A DNA stretch of 60,018 bases, from positions 1 to 60,018 of the forward strand of contig JARGPC010000013.1 of assembly GCA_029212885.1 (NCBI GenBank), written 5' to 3'. Below are positions 45,212 to 54,997 of the stretch, in pieces (positions within the stretch are counted from its first letter, which is position 1; each line of letters opens with the position of its first letter). The notes beneath the pieces are model-generated. The model had not been told where the DNA came from. It saw only the letters and a list, made by a program, of their open reading frames with translations, and made no database searches. Position numbers and translations under genes: made by a program. The DNA is from Coxiellaceae bacterium. GTDB taxonomy: Bacteria; Pseudomonadota; Gammaproteobacteria; Coxiellales; Coxiellaceae.

Positions 45212-45676
45212 TCAATCACGGGGCTGCTTGGTTTCCATCTCGCGCACTTCTGGAGCTATTTTATCCAGCACGCCATTGATGTACTTATAACCCTGGTTAG
45301 CACCAAACTCTTTGGTCAGCTCAATCGCCTCGTTAATCACCACACGATAAGGCACATCCCAACAGTATTTCAACTCATAAACGGCTACACGCAATACTGC
45401 TAACTCTACCGGATTTAATTCCGCTTTATCTCGATCAATCTTGGTGGCAATTAATGCATCTACCTCATCAAGATTTTCAAACACACCTTCGGCAAGTTTA
45501 ATAAAATAACTTTGCTTAGCACCGGTAAGGTCTTGCTCCGCCATAAACTGACTAACAACTTCATTGCTGGCTTGACGGGTCATATCCCACTGATATACCA
45601 CCTGCAATGCTAATGCACGTGATTTATGTTTTGGGTTTACTTTATCGCTTTTTTTACTGTTCTTGTTCTGACTCAT
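45212..45676 (-). CDS. nusB: Transcription antitermination factor NusB
   Basis: A 154-aa all-helical RNA-binding protein that with NusE binds boxA in rRNA leaders. It shows [34 protein letters not shown] and [19 protein letters not shown], all typical. The first 15 residues are a Lys/Asn-rich extension. It overlaps nrdR by 23 bp. In many gammaproteobacteria riboflavin genes sit between nrdR and nusB; here none do. Confidence 0.95.
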   Translation of the reverse strand: MSQNKNSKKSDKVNPKHKSRALALQVVYQWDMTRQASNEVVSQFMAEQDLTGAKQSYFIKLAEGVFENLDEVDALIATKIDRDKAELNPVELAVLRVAVYELKYCWDVPYRVVINEAIELTKEFGANQGYKYINGVLDKIAPEVREMETKQPRD

Positions 45677-46142
45677 GCTGTTGACACTCTCTCACTTTCT
45701 GTAATTCTGCTATTTCCCTACTAAATTCTTCGACATCCTGAAAACTGCGATAGACCGAAGCGAAACGCACATACGCCACCTGGTCTAACGCCTTTAATTG
45801 TTCCATTACAAGCTCACCAACAAAATGTGAATCGATCTCACGTTCACCGGTAGCCCGTAAACTCTGTTTAATATGCTTTATCGCCGTCTCAATTTGTTCC
45901 ATATCCACTGAGCGTTTTTCTAATGCTTTGGTCAGACCGGCACGAATTTTTTCTTCATCAAATAACTCACGCGCTCCATCACGCTTTACCACCCGCGGCA
46001 TGACTAACTCTGCCAGTTCAAATGTAGTAAACCGTTCTTGGCACTGCGCACATTCGCGACGACGTCGTACTTGACTGCCTTCACCAACCAAACGTGAGTC
46101 AATCACCTTGGTATCTTCTGCATTGCAAAACGGACAAAACAT
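45654..46142 (-). CDS. nrdR: Transcriptional repressor NrdR
   Basis: A 162-aa repressor of ribonucleotide reductase genes that senses dATP/ATP. It has an N-terminal zinc ribbon (CPFC at residues 3-6 and CAQC in the second pair) and an ATP-cone ([20 protein letters not shown]). Length is normal. It lies 19 bp after glyA, the ancestral order, and overlaps nusB. Confidence 0.96.
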   Translation of the reverse strand: MFCPFCNAEDTKVIDSRLVGEGSQVRRRRECAQCQERFTTFELAELVMPRVVKRDGARELFDEEKIRAGLTKALEKRSVDMEQIETAIKHIKQSLRATGEREIDSHFVGELVMEQLKALDQVAYVRFASVYRSFQDVEEFSREIAELQKVRECQQHESEQEQ

Positions 46143-46161
46143 TCACCACCCTCCTGGCTAT

Positions 46162-47436
46162 TTATGAAATATTTTCTACAGCTGGTGCATACACCGGAAA
46201 CTGACGACATAATTCAATCGCCTGGTTTTTAACCCGGACTCGTACACTCTCATCTGACATGCTATCTAAGATATCACACATCCATTCAGCTAATTGTTGT
46301 GACGCTACCGCATCAAAGCCACGAGTCGTAATCGCTGCGCCACCAATTCGCAAACCACTGGTGACAAACGGTGAACGTTGTTCACCGGGCACAGTATTTT
46401 TATTTACAGTAATATTAGCCTCACCTAATGCAGCCTCAGCATCTTTACCGGTAATATCTTTATCAGTTAAATCCACTAAGAATAAATGATTATCAGTACC
46501 GCCCGACACCACTTTATAACCCCGCGCCATCATGGCATCCGCCATCGCACGCGTATTAACCACGACTTGCTTACAATAATCTTTAAAGTCTGGCTGTAAT
46601 GCCTCTTTAAACGCTACCGCTTTACCAGCAATCACATGCATCAATGGACCACCTTGATTGCCCGGAAAAATACTCGAGTTTAATTTTTTCTGTAGTTTCT
46701 CATCACCATTCGACACAATCAAACCACCACGTGGACCACGTAAGGTTTTATGCGTTGTTGTCGTTACCACATCAACATCATTAATTGGCGAAGGATAAAT
46801 GCCCGCCGCTACTAAGCCCGCCACATGTGCAATATCAGCCATCGAGCAGGCACCTGCCGCCTTAGCCGCTTCACCCATCTTGCTCCAATCCAGAATGCGC
46901 GAATAAGCAGAGAAGCCACACACCAACATCGCTGGTTTATGTTTTTTGGCCAAATCCATCACTTGGTCATAATCAATCAAACCGGTGTCTATATTCACAC
47001 CATAAGGCACTACATTGTAATACTTGCCTGAAAAATTCACTGGCGAACCGTGGGTTAAATGGCCACCATCACTCAAACTCATCGCCAAAATGGTATCACC
47101 CGGCTTAATCATCGCCATATAAGTGGCCGCATTAGCCTGAGAACCAGAATGAGGCTGTACATTAGCGTAATCAGCATTAAATAATTGCTTAGCACGATCA
47201 ATCGCCAACTGCTCCGCCACATCAACGTGCTCACAACCACCATAATAACGCTTGCCCGGATAACCTTCGGCATATTTATTTGTTAAAACAGTACCTTGCA
47301 TCTCCATTACACGCGGACTCACGTAGTTTTCAGAGGCAATCAGCTCCACATGGTCTTCTTGGCGTTGTATCTCATGATCCACAGCCTCAGCTAATTCTGG
47401 ATCAAAATCACGCACATTCATCGATGAATCAAACAT
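46162..47436 (-). CDS. glyA: Serine hydroxymethyltransferase
   Basis: A 424-aa PLP enzyme that converts serine and tetrahydrofolate to glycine and 5,10-methylene-THF, feeding one-carbon metabolism together with folP in this window. It has [10 protein letters not shown], the PLP-lysine motif [14 protein letters not shown] and [14 protein letters not shown]. Length is normal. First gene of glyA-nrdR-nusB; no glycine riboswitch was seen in the upstream gap. Confidence 0.97.
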   Translation of the reverse strand: MFDSSMNVRDFDPELAEAVDHEIQRQEDHVELIASENYVSPRVMEMQGTVLTNKYAEGYPGKRYYGGCEHVDVAEQLAIDRAKQLFNADYANVQPHSGSQANAATYMAMIKPGDTILAMSLSDGGHLTHGSPVNFSGKYYNVVPYGVNIDTGLIDYDQVMDLAKKHKPAMLVCGFSAYSRILDWSKMGEAAKAAGACSMADIAHVAGLVAAGIYPSPINDVDVVTTTTHKTLRGPRGGLIVSNGDEKLQKKLNSSIFPGNQGGPLMHVIAGKAVAFKEALQPDFKDYCKQVVVNTRAMADAMMARGYKVVSGGTDNHLFLVDLTDKDITGKDAEAALGEANITVNKNTVPGEQRSPFVTSGLRIGGAAITTRGFDAVASQQLAEWMCDILDSMSDESVRVRVKNQAIELCRQFPVYAPAVENIS

Positions 47437-47669
47437 GGAGCACTCCTCAGACAGTCAAATTAAGCGGCCATTCTATCAAATAATTATCGACAGGTCTTGG
47501 CCTCATTTTGCTGTGGCTCTTCAACTTTTGCTACCGCAACAGTCGTTTTATCCGGCTGGCGCCGAACCGCACCACACACCAAACTCACTATTGAACTATA
47601 TCTTATGATCTGGTAGATTCCATTACCTTTGAGAATACTAATAAAAATATTATTGTGACGGGGGAAGTA

Positions 47670-50600
47670 ATGAGAACACTAAAAAACCTATTATCTACGA
47701 TTGAATTTGACAAAACCACCTGCAAAAACGCCGGCGCTGAACTTGCGGTGCTAGCAGCTGGCGCAAAAGTCATGCAACCATTGAAGCTACTAGGCATTAC
47801 TAACGACATACACACCCTAACATCAACAGCTGATGCAATAAAACACCACCATGACATCACCGACATTATCGACAGTATTGTTGCGTTATATATGCGAGAC
47901 CGCCACTGGGAAATAGTTAGGCCTCATATAGACGCACTTAGAAAGGAAGTTCAAAAGGCGCTTGAGATTGTATGCATGACAGTTACCCAGAACAAGCTTA
48001 CGAAAACCTACAAACCTAGTGCTGGCGCTGGCAGCAGCGTATTTAAACCTGCACAAAAGGAAATTACAGACATATCACACGGCGACACCATCGAAGTGAC
48101 CAACTCAAACGTTACTATCGATGGCGATGTAAACGGCCGATTGGTTTTACACGGCAAAGGTAAAGTAATTATTGGCGGTAAACTTGGAGCTTATTCTGAA
48201 ATCATTATGGACGACGATGACAATAATTGTGGCTTTGTCGTGGTTCGGGGTAAGATAAGCACAAAGTCCCGAATCAGCACCCAGCGTCAAGACATACTGC
48301 TGTGTGGCGATATTGCCAAAGACGCGAACATCCACTCTGAACGTGGCGACATCACCACATTACAAACGGTAGATAAGAAAGCAACACTAAATACCAAAGG
48401 ATCCATCATCCGGTTTGATCACTCCCCTGCTGAATACGCTGAAAAAAAATCTGATGACTACACACTAACACTGCACTTAACAGAACAAGAACAAGATGCG
48501 CTAATTCGTAGCAGCAAAACAACAGGGCCATTAAAACTAAATCCTGTCACCACAACAGTCTTAGCCCCACGCGAAACCGGGCATCCTAAAGTCAAAGACA
48601 TGGCGGAATCATTTAAGAAAGGCGAATCGATATTTTGCTCCCTCTCTAGGCAAGGCTCTGTATTAAAAGACTATGAGCGCATGAAAGACCATGAATCGAT
48701 AACTGCAATACATCAATTACTTCGACAGGCATTAGAAAAAATCCAACAACAATATTTATCATCTTACAGTGTGTTAAACGTTGCCGATTACGCAAGTGAG
48801 GAAGAACTAAGAACGACAGCTAAAAAAAATTACAAAAGACTAGCGAGCACATTCAATAGCGACCATTTACATGGCGTTACTGACGAAACACGCACAATAT
48901 TCAATGAAATCTTTGCTGCAATTAATGAAGCAAAAGACCGCTTACTCTCAGGTGAAGACAACAGAACTGAGTATCTGCGAGCAGAATGCGACCGATTTTC
49001 ACTCTATCGTTGGATTGTCGACGGATCGAAAACGTTACGCGAAATCCTCGGCAATGATCCTTCAGCCTCTGCAGCAGCCGAGGGTGAAGAGTCTAAACAC
49101 GAACCCATCAGTGAAGCCGACCTTAGTCAAGCCTCAGAACAATGGATTTCACGGCTATTTCAGCTTAATTCATTTGCCATAAAACATGACTTAAGCGATA
49201 CCCAATTATTCGGCGCTCTAACGCTTGAACAAATCAATCTCGGCATATTACGCTACCAGCATAGTCAAATCATTTCTGTCTTGGAATTTTTAGCCGACCG
49301 CGTAAAAGGCTTGAAGGAGAGCAACCCTATCGAAGGCAGAAAAGATTTCGCACTGGGTTTAGGTCAAAAACTACTGGAAAAATTTAAATCCGCTTATGAT
49401 AGATTAGTTACCGCAAAAAAAGAGCAGATATCTAAAACACTAACCACTGTAGATTTTTCACATTACCCTTCACTGCTTGATGCAATCAGAACTGAATATG
49501 ACAAAGGCATTCTTTATGTCACGAGTGAATCAATTGCAGCTCAATATACCCGCGAACACTGGCAGCAATTATCCGGTATTTTATGCAAACAATTTGCTTT
49601 GCGCCCAACAGACAGACCCGGCGAACCAAAGCAACGCATATTAGGCGTGCCTGAAGCCGCATTAGATCCAAGTCTGTGCGATGGGCCTTATGCGGATATT
49701 ATCGGCCGCTTGTTTATGGCACCGATAACCACAGAAACACTGCAGCTCGCCACACTGGCAACACAATCGATGGAACACTTAAGTTACCACGCTAAACTGG
49801 AGCGCTTCTGCACCATGGTTGGACTTCATGACGCTGAATCAACCGTCATTCTAGAGCCTGGTAAAATAAATACGCTGCAATTGCAGAACTTTATAGAAAG
49901 CTTGTACCCGGGCAATGAACAAATCGAGCGCTTATTGACAGAACCTTTTCGCCTGTTTGGTCACGAAAGCTGGGAAGCCGCAGCAAGCAAGCAAGCCTCA
50001 ATTAGCCGCATGATTACTGACCTACAAAAAGTACTTTGCAGCACAGCTTTCGCAAAACAAATCGGTAGCAGCTTTATCTATGTCAATACGATCAAAGCAT
50101 TCTGTGAATGCAGTAGACAAATCATAGAGCGCTTAGGCATTTCTATACCGGCACCCACCCCTGCCGTTGTTGAAAGCGTCGCTGTTCCAGCAATGAGTAC
50201 AGCATCCGCAGGTGCAGGTGCAGGTGCAGGTGCAGGTGCAAGCTCAACCACCGACCGTTTGCTCACTACGAGAACCAGTTTATTCAAGCTGGTCTGGGAC
50301 ACTAGCTTACGCACCCCTTTTCTCGATGGCCTCAGGGGAACCATCAACCTAGCCAAGCTAAGAGGGTTTTGTCTTGATCCAGAGGTCGCTGATAAAAAAC
50401 AGTTAGTGGTTGAATCACTTGAAGCCGGAGAAACATATCACTTTGATAAGGACAACCATTACATCGACATTCGTTGTGAAGTACCCGCTGGCACAACTGT
50501 CATTGTGAAAGGCGTAGCCAGCAACTTATTGCTACGCCAAAATGTTTACGGCAGCGTGATGTCAACAGGCAGCGGCGTACTCGCTTTTGGTGATATAGTA

Positions 50601-51233
50601 GGCAAACTGATTACCAGAAAAAACATCGCCAGTGATGACATCATCGCTAGCGCCATTTTGTTAGGTAAAATCGATCCAGCAGCGGAGCTAGATATCGCAG
50701 GTTCCTTATTCTGTTATAATCCTGATCAAAACGTTTCATTGATCGGCGCCAATACAGACGCTTCACCTGATACCGCTATACTCTATCCAGTCGTAAAAAT
50801 CGATAGCATCACCATGTCAGCAACGCAATTGGCCTACAGCAATTGCCAAAGCGGTTGCACCAGAGTAAGTGGTGGTGGAACATCCATAGGCAGTATAAGC
50901 GCGGGAAGAATCGGGCACATTGGCGGCATTAATATTACGAACTCTCGTGTATCAGGCAGCGTAATATCATCTACCAGCGTCGGAACAGTCAGCCCACTAC
51001 TATCATTCCATGATCTTTACTTTGTCAAAACGGCGGCATCTCGAGTAGACCTCAATCAAGCAGCCCAAGATGCGGTAGCAGGCAGTTGTTTTACCAGGAA
51101 CACATTTGTGGGCAGAACTATTTTCGGGTCTGTGGCTGTTGGCGGCGGCAGTGCTAACACAACATTCACCACAGACGAAGGCGGGTACACTGATTATGCT
51201 GATGAAACTGGTACATACCGCATTTACCACTAA
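47670..51233 (+). CDS. Giant orphan with beta-solenoid-like segments and a degenerate J-like domain (1187 aa)
   Basis: The start is ATG 47670 after GGGGGAAGTA; a GTG 15 bp upstream is weaker. Residues about 137-250 are short beta repeats with Gly turns (VTIDGDVNGRLVLHGKGKVI, then IIGGKLGAYSEI) like bactofilin / polymer-forming proteins. Residues about 363-433 fit a J-domain outline (YSVLNVADYASEEELR, then KKNYKRLASTF), but the HPD tripeptide is NSD (396-398). A long helical region follows, then a Gly-Ala tract (847-857), and a second solenoid-like part at about 910-1020 ending in Gly/Ser-rich repeats. No signal peptide. No tandem TTAA element. Function unknown; effector or large structural protein. 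Confidence 0.75.
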   Translation: MRTLKNLLSTIEFDKTTCKNAGAELAVLAAGAKVMQPLKLLGITNDIHTLTSTADAIKHHHDITDIIDSIVALYMRDRHWEIVRPHIDALRKEVQKALEIVCMTVTQNKLTKTYKPSAGAGSSVFKPAQKEITDISHGDTIEVTNSNVTIDGDVNGRLVLHGKGKVIIGGKLGAYSEIIMDDDDNNCGFVVVRGKISTKSRISTQRQDILLCGDIAKDANIHSERGDITTLQTVDKKATLNTKGSIIRFDHSPAEYAEKKSDDYTLTLHLTEQEQDALIRSSKTTGPLKLNPVTTTVLAPRETGHPKVKDMAESFKKGESIFCSLSRQGSVLKDYERMKDHESITAIHQLLRQALEKIQQQYLSSYSVLNVADYASEEELRTTAKKNYKRLASTFNSDHLHGVTDETRTIFNEIFAAINEAKDRLLSGEDNRTEYLRAECDRFSLYRWIVDGSKTLREILGNDPSASAAAEGEESKHEPISEADLSQASEQWISRLFQLNSFAIKHDLSDTQLFGALTLEQINLGILRYQHSQIISVLEFLADRVKGLKESNPIEGRKDFALGLGQKLLEKFKSAYDRLVTAKKEQISKTLTTVDFSHYPSLLDAIRTEYDKGILYVTSESIAAQYTREHWQQLSGILCKQFALRPTDRPGEPKQRILGVPEAALDPSLCDGPYADIIGRLFMAPITTETLQLATLATQSMEHLSYHAKLERFCTMVGLHDAESTVILEPGKINTLQLQNFIESLYPGNEQIERLLTEPFRLFGHESWEAAASKQASISRMITDLQKVLCSTAFAKQIGSSFIYVNTIKAFCECSRQIIERLGISIPAPTPAVVESVAVPAMSTASAGAGAGAGAGASSTTDRLLTTRTSLFKLVWDTSLRTPFLDGLRGTINLAKLRGFCLDPEVADKKQLVVESLEAGETYHFDKDNHYIDIRCEVPAGTTVIVKGVASNLLLRQNVYGSVMSTGSGVLAFGDIVGKLITRKNIASDDIIASAILLGKIDPAAELDIAGSLFCYNPDQNVSLIGANTDASPDTAILYPVVKIDSITMSATQLAYSNCQSGCTRVSGGGTSIGSISAGRIGHIGGINITNSRVSGSVISSTSVGTVSPLLSFHDLYFVKTAASRVDLNQAAQDAVAGSCFTRNTFVGRTIFGSVAVGGGSANTTFTTDEGGYTDYADETGTYRIYH
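50208..50240 (+). repeat. GCAGGT hexamer tract encoding Gly-Ala
   Basis: Five and a half copies of GCAGGT code for alternating Ala and Gly at residues 847-857 of the giant orphan. It resembles the Gly-Ala tract at the window start in amino acids, though the codons differ. Confidence 0.8.
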
Positions 51234-51253
51234 GTTTTGACCTAGCTATTCGT

Positions 51254-52609
51254 TTATAGAGCGGCCAGTACGTCCGATAGCTTATCAACGGCAACCACCT
51301 TCAAACCGGCAATAGCCGATTTAGGTGCATTGCCTTTAGCTATAATCGCGCGCTTAAAACCATGTTTAGCGGCTTCGCGTAAGCGCTCTTGGCCGCTCGG
51401 CACAGGGCGCACCTCGCCAGACAAACCAACTTCACCAAACATAATGGTATCGTTGGGTATGATTTGATTTCGCAGTGAAGACACAACAGCAACAATCACC
51501 GCCAGATCAATCGCGGTTTCTGTTACCTTTAAACCACCCACGACATTAACAAACACGTCTTGATCGAAAGTCACAATACCACCGTGACGATTAAGAATTG
51601 CCAATAACATCGACAAGCGATTTTGGTCTAACCCCACCGTCACACGACGCGGGTTACCCAGATGACTTTCATCCACTAACGCTTGCACCTCAACCAACAA
51701 TGGCCGCGTGCCTTCCCAGGTTACCATCACTGCGGAACCCGGCACTTTGGATTCGTATTGCGACAAGAAAATCGCCGAAGGATTATTAACCTCACGCAAA
51801 CCGCGATCGGTCATGGCAAACACACCCAGCTCATTCACCGCACCAAAACGATTCTTCACCGCACGAATCACGCGGTAACGACTGTCACTTTGACCTTCAA
51901 AATATAAAACCGTATCAACCATATGCTCCAATACACGCGGCCCTGCTAATGCGCCTTCTTTCGTCACATGCCCCGCCAACATCAAGGCGGTACCCGTTTG
52001 TTTGGCATAGCACACCAAGCTCGCCGCAGACTCGCGCACCTGACTAACACTGCCCGGCGCGGACTGCACACGATCTGTAAACACCGTTTGAATCGAGTCA
52101 ATCACCACCACTTGCGGTTTATGCTTTTGCATTAATGCCATGATGCGTTCGACTTGCGTTTCCGCTAACAAAGTCACACCCTGCTCACTCAAGCTCAACC
52201 GCTTTGATCTCATCGCGACTTGTTGCAATGACTCCTCACCAGTAACGTATAACACGGGGAAATTCTTCGCAATTTGCGACAGCACTTGCAATAACAGTGT
52301 TGATTTACCAATGCCTGGGTCACCGCCAATCAACACCACTGAATCAGTAACTAGGCCACCACCCAACACATGATCGAACTCCGCTTGGCCTGTACCTAAA
52401 CGCTGCTTTTCATCTAACGTAATGGAATCTATCGGTGTTAATTCAGAAACGGTACCCGCATAACCACTCTCACGTGGATTATTGGATTCTGCTGCGGGTG
52501 TCTCTTCAACAATGGTATTCCACTTTTGACACTCGGCACATTGCCCCTGCCATTTATTATATTGCGAACCACAATGCTGACAACTGAAAATGGTTTTGAC
52601 TTTGGCCAT
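51254..52609 (-). CDS. radA: DNA repair protein RadA
   Basis: A 451-aa RecA-family branch-migration helicase. It has a zinc finger (CQHCGSQYNKWQGQCAEC), Walker A GGDPGIGKST, the RadA-specific KNRFG motif, and a C-terminal Lon-protease-like domain (DVFVNVVGGLKVTETAIDLA). Length is normal. It lies 3 bp after the MNT gene, so it is at the end of the hemB-HEPN-MNT-radA unit. Confidence 0.96.
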   Translation of the reverse strand: MAKVKTIFSCQHCGSQYNKWQGQCAECQKWNTIVEETPAAESNNPRESGYAGTVSELTPIDSITLDEKQRLGTGQAEFDHVLGGGLVTDSVVLIGGDPGIGKSTLLLQVLSQIAKNFPVLYVTGEESLQQVAMRSKRLSLSEQGVTLLAETQVERIMALMQKHKPQVVVIDSIQTVFTDRVQSAPGSVSQVRESAASLVCYAKQTGTALMLAGHVTKEGALAGPRVLEHMVDTVLYFEGQSDSRYRVIRAVKNRFGAVNELGVFAMTDRGLREVNNPSAIFLSQYESKVPGSAVMVTWEGTRPLLVEVQALVDESHLGNPRRVTVGLDQNRLSMLLAILNRHGGIVTFDQDVFVNVVGGLKVTETAIDLAVIVAVVSSLRNQIIPNDTIMFGEVGLSGEVRPVPSGQERLREAAKHGFKRAIIAKGNAPKSAIAGLKVVAVDKLSDVLAAL

Positions 52610-52612
52610 GAC

Positions 52613-52918
52613 TTATCCCTGAGTTTTTTGTAACACTTCATAAGCAGATGAAATACGTTGCTGAAAGCTTTGATCCAAATCACACCACTCAACTACATCT
52701 ACCCTATAACGCAAATCTGATTCAGATAACGCAAAAGTAAACAATGAAAGATCTTTTGTTGCTATTGGCATATCGTTCATAATTACCACATCAATATCTG
52801 AAAATGGTTTTATGTTATCAGTAATACGCGAGCCAAATAATCTCACTTCATACTGAGGCACATATTGTTGCAATAATTTTTTCAAAAGAATGAGCTGGTC
52901 TTGTTCAAGGTTAATCAT
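52613..52918 (-). CDS. MNT-type minimal nucleotidyltransferase (antitoxin-like), 101 aa
   Basis: It has the minimal nucleotidyltransferase motif: GSR at residues 29-31, then SDID at 40-43 and a further Asp candidate near VDVVEW. Small MNT proteins pair with HEPN partners; in the best-studied systems they AMPylate the HEPN toxin to inactivate it. Its start overlaps the HEPN stop (ATGA). This pair resembles HI0073/HI0074 of Haemophilus. Intact. Confidence 0.82.
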   Translation of the reverse strand: MINLEQDQLILLKKLLQQYVPQYEVRLFGSRITDNIKPFSDIDVVIMNDMPIATKDLSLFTFALSESDLRYRVDVVEWCDLDQSFQQRISSAYEVLQKTQG

Positions 52919-53316
52919 TGATTTTTTTGTTCCAACACAACCACTAATTTTTGCAACTCATCAACAAACTGTAATGCCGTACCATACACACTAATGGCTT
53001 TATCTTCATTATAAGTATGCGAAGAAATATTACGCTGCTGACGAAACACAATCCATTGATCAATGTCTACCAACAACCCTTTTTCTGCTGCATCACGCAA
53101 CAATTCACGATAGGACATTTGATCTACTTGTTCCGGATTTTCTGAATCCACCTCCAATTGACGTCGCAGCATCTTCCACGCCAGCTCATAGCTGTATTCA
53201 AAGCGCTGGATAACGGCGTCACGCACAATTGCATCATCTTTTTCCTTTTTAGACCGAGCTACCGCTTCTTTTAATGAAGCACAAGCTTTAGTAATTGCTG
53301 ATATATCTAACTTCAT
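52915..53316 (-). CDS. HEPN-type nucleotidyltransferase partner (HI0074-like), 133 aa
   Basis: An all-helical protein with FEYSYELAWKMLRRQLE and FRQQRNISSHTYNED. Arg95 and His100 form an R-x4-H arrangement that fits the HEPN RNase motif, although HI0074-type members are often called nucleotidyltransferase substrate-binding proteins and may not be nucleases. The start is ATG 53316, which overlaps the hemB stop (TAATG); it is therefore translationally coupled to hemB. The pair with the MNT gene is a likely toxin-antitoxin module. Confidence 0.8.
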   Translation of the reverse strand: MKLDISAITKACASLKEAVARSKKEKDDAIVRDAVIQRFEYSYELAWKMLRRQLEVDSENPEQVDQMSYRELLRDAAEKGLLVDIDQWIVFRQQRNISSHTYNEDKAISVYGTALQFVDELQKLVVVLEQKNQ

Positions 53317-54344
53317 TACCTCACCCACTTTGCAAAGTCTTTCGCAAAATAATTAATAATAAAATCGGCACCCGCACGCTTAATAGCTGTTAATGATTCC
53401 AGCATCGCTTGTGTTTCATCCAACCAACCACGTTCAGCAGCGGCTTTAATCATCGAGTACTCACCACTAACAAAATACGCCGCCAATGGAATATTGGGGT
53501 GTTGCTGTTTAACTCGGCAAATCACATCCAAATAATTTAATGCCGGTTTTACCATGAGCATATCCGCACCTTCAGCAACATCAAGCGCCGCTTCACGCAA
53601 AGCCTCACGCCCATTCGCTGGGTCCATTTGATAACTACGGCGATCGCCAAACTTCGGCGCACCTTCTGCGGCATCGCGAAATGGTCCGTAAAAACTCGAC
53701 GCATATTTTACGGCATAGCTTAAAATGGTTACGTGCTGAAAACCCGCCTGATCCAAGGCAGAGCGTATTGCTTGAATCGCGCCGTCCATCATACCACTCG
53801 GTGCAATCACATCAGCACCAGCCTGCGCATGCACCACCGCTTGTTGCGCCAATAAATTTAAAGTTTGATCGTTATGCACATCATCACAACCGTGCGCATT
53901 TTCTTGAATAACTCCACAGTGGCCATGATCAGTATATTCACATAAACATACATCACTAATAACCAACAACTGCGGTGCAATTGCTTTAATATGCGCAATC
54001 GCGCGCGCGATAATACCTTGATCACTCAATGCATCAGAACCATTGGCATCTTTGTGCCCCGGAATACCAAACAACAATACGGCTGGAATTCCTAGCGAAA
54101 CGATTTGCTCAATCTCATGATCGAGTTGGTCAACACTGAATTGGTATTGCCCTGGCATGGAGTCGATAGGGATCTTAAGCTCGTGACCTTCTTTAATAAA
54201 TAAAGGCATCACCATATCTTTAACCGATAAATGCGTCTCACGCACTAATTGTCGCATCGCTTCTGTGGCACGCAAACGACGCAAACGCACTTGCGGAAAG
54301 CGCGCTTCATTCACTGCAATAGATTCATCGAGCTCAATTGTCAT
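53316..54344 (-). CDS. hemB: Delta-aminolevulinic acid dehydratase (porphobilinogen synthase)
   Basis: A 342-aa heme-pathway enzyme that joins two aminolevulinates to porphobilinogen. It has the metal-binding cysteine cluster DVCLCEYTDHGHCG and the two active-site lysines in SYAVKYASSFYGPFR and MLMVKPALNYLD. The start is ATG 54344 (MTIELDESIA) with AGGAG 7 nt upstream. First gene of a tight four-gene unit that includes the HEPN-MNT pair and radA. Confidence 0.95.
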   Translation of the reverse strand: MTIELDESIAVNEARFPQVRLRRLRATEAMRQLVRETHLSVKDMVMPLFIKEGHELKIPIDSMPGQYQFSVDQLDHEIEQIVSLGIPAVLLFGIPGHKDANGSDALSDQGIIARAIAHIKAIAPQLLVISDVCLCEYTDHGHCGVIQENAHGCDDVHNDQTLNLLAQQAVVHAQAGADVIAPSGMMDGAIQAIRSALDQAGFQHVTILSYAVKYASSFYGPFRDAAEGAPKFGDRRSYQMDPANGREALREAALDVAEGADMLMVKPALNYLDVICRVKQQHPNIPLAAYFVSGEYSMIKAAAERGWLDETQAMLESLTAIKRAGADFIINYFAKDFAKWVR

Positions 54345-54420
54345 CAGTGTACTCCTGCAAAATACAAAAATGAGCACTTTCATGCTCATCCTTGTTGCTA
54401 GTGACAGAAGCCACTAACGG

Positions 54421-54900
54421 TTAATTTTTGATATTCCACTTGCCATGGGCATCGCGACACGCTTTGCCATAGGCTCGTTCTTTTTTGCCATCTTTATCAA
54501 CAGTCGCTTCGTATTCACGGCATTGTTGACCTCTGGCATTGCTGTAATCACGTAACGGTGTTACAGAATATTTAGCATGACGTCGTTTATTACCCCATTG
54601 CGCTTCTTGATCCAATGGCGTATTAATCACCGCTTGCTGCATATTCATTTGATCTTGACGATCCATCGCTTTACCAACATCACTATTTAACACACCTTTT
54701 AGTAATGTACCACCCGTGATAGTGGACTTGTCTGGGCCACCGCGATAATGCGATGTGCCGCTAGAAGTCACTACACCACCAACCACGTCACCGTGCTGTG
54801 TTGTATCACCATATGGATAACCGTGATGATCAGTTTTCTCACAACCAACCAAGGTCGCAATCAGTGCTGAACATGCCAAAACTTGAATAATTTTTCCCAT
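54421..54900 (-). CDS. Surface lipoprotein, RT0821/Lpp0805-like family
   Basis: A 159-aa protein with a lipoprotein signal (ALIATLVGC, lipobox Cys at about residue 20). The C-terminus RGQQCREYEATVDKDGKKER followed by AYGKACRDAHGKW matches the RT0821/Lpp0805-type surface proteins found in Rickettsia and Legionella. The Gly-rich middle (GDVVGGVV, ITGGTLLKGVL) resembles glycine-zipper outer-membrane antigens. It should be anchored to the outer membrane. Monocistronic, 76 bp upstream of hemB. Confidence 0.8.
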   Translation of the reverse strand: MGKIIQVLACSALIATLVGCEKTDHHGYPYGDTTQHGDVVGGVVTSSGTSHYRGGPDKSTITGGTLLKGVLNSDVGKAMDRQDQMNMQQAVINTPLDQEAQWGNKRRHAKYSVTPLRDYSNARGQQCREYEATVDKDGKKERAYGKACRDAHGKWNIKN

Positions 54901-54997
54901 AAATACACCTGCTTAAAGTCCATTTGTCGAGTTGCAATTTCATTCTACTCCGGTTTATTAAATTTGTGAAGGCGATTTTCCGTCACCCATAGCAAAC

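Noticed and set aside
47437-47669. Gap between glyA and the giant orphan, checked for a glycine riboswitch and a tandem TTAA element
   Set aside because: Neither was found; only AT-rich promoter-like sequence is visible.
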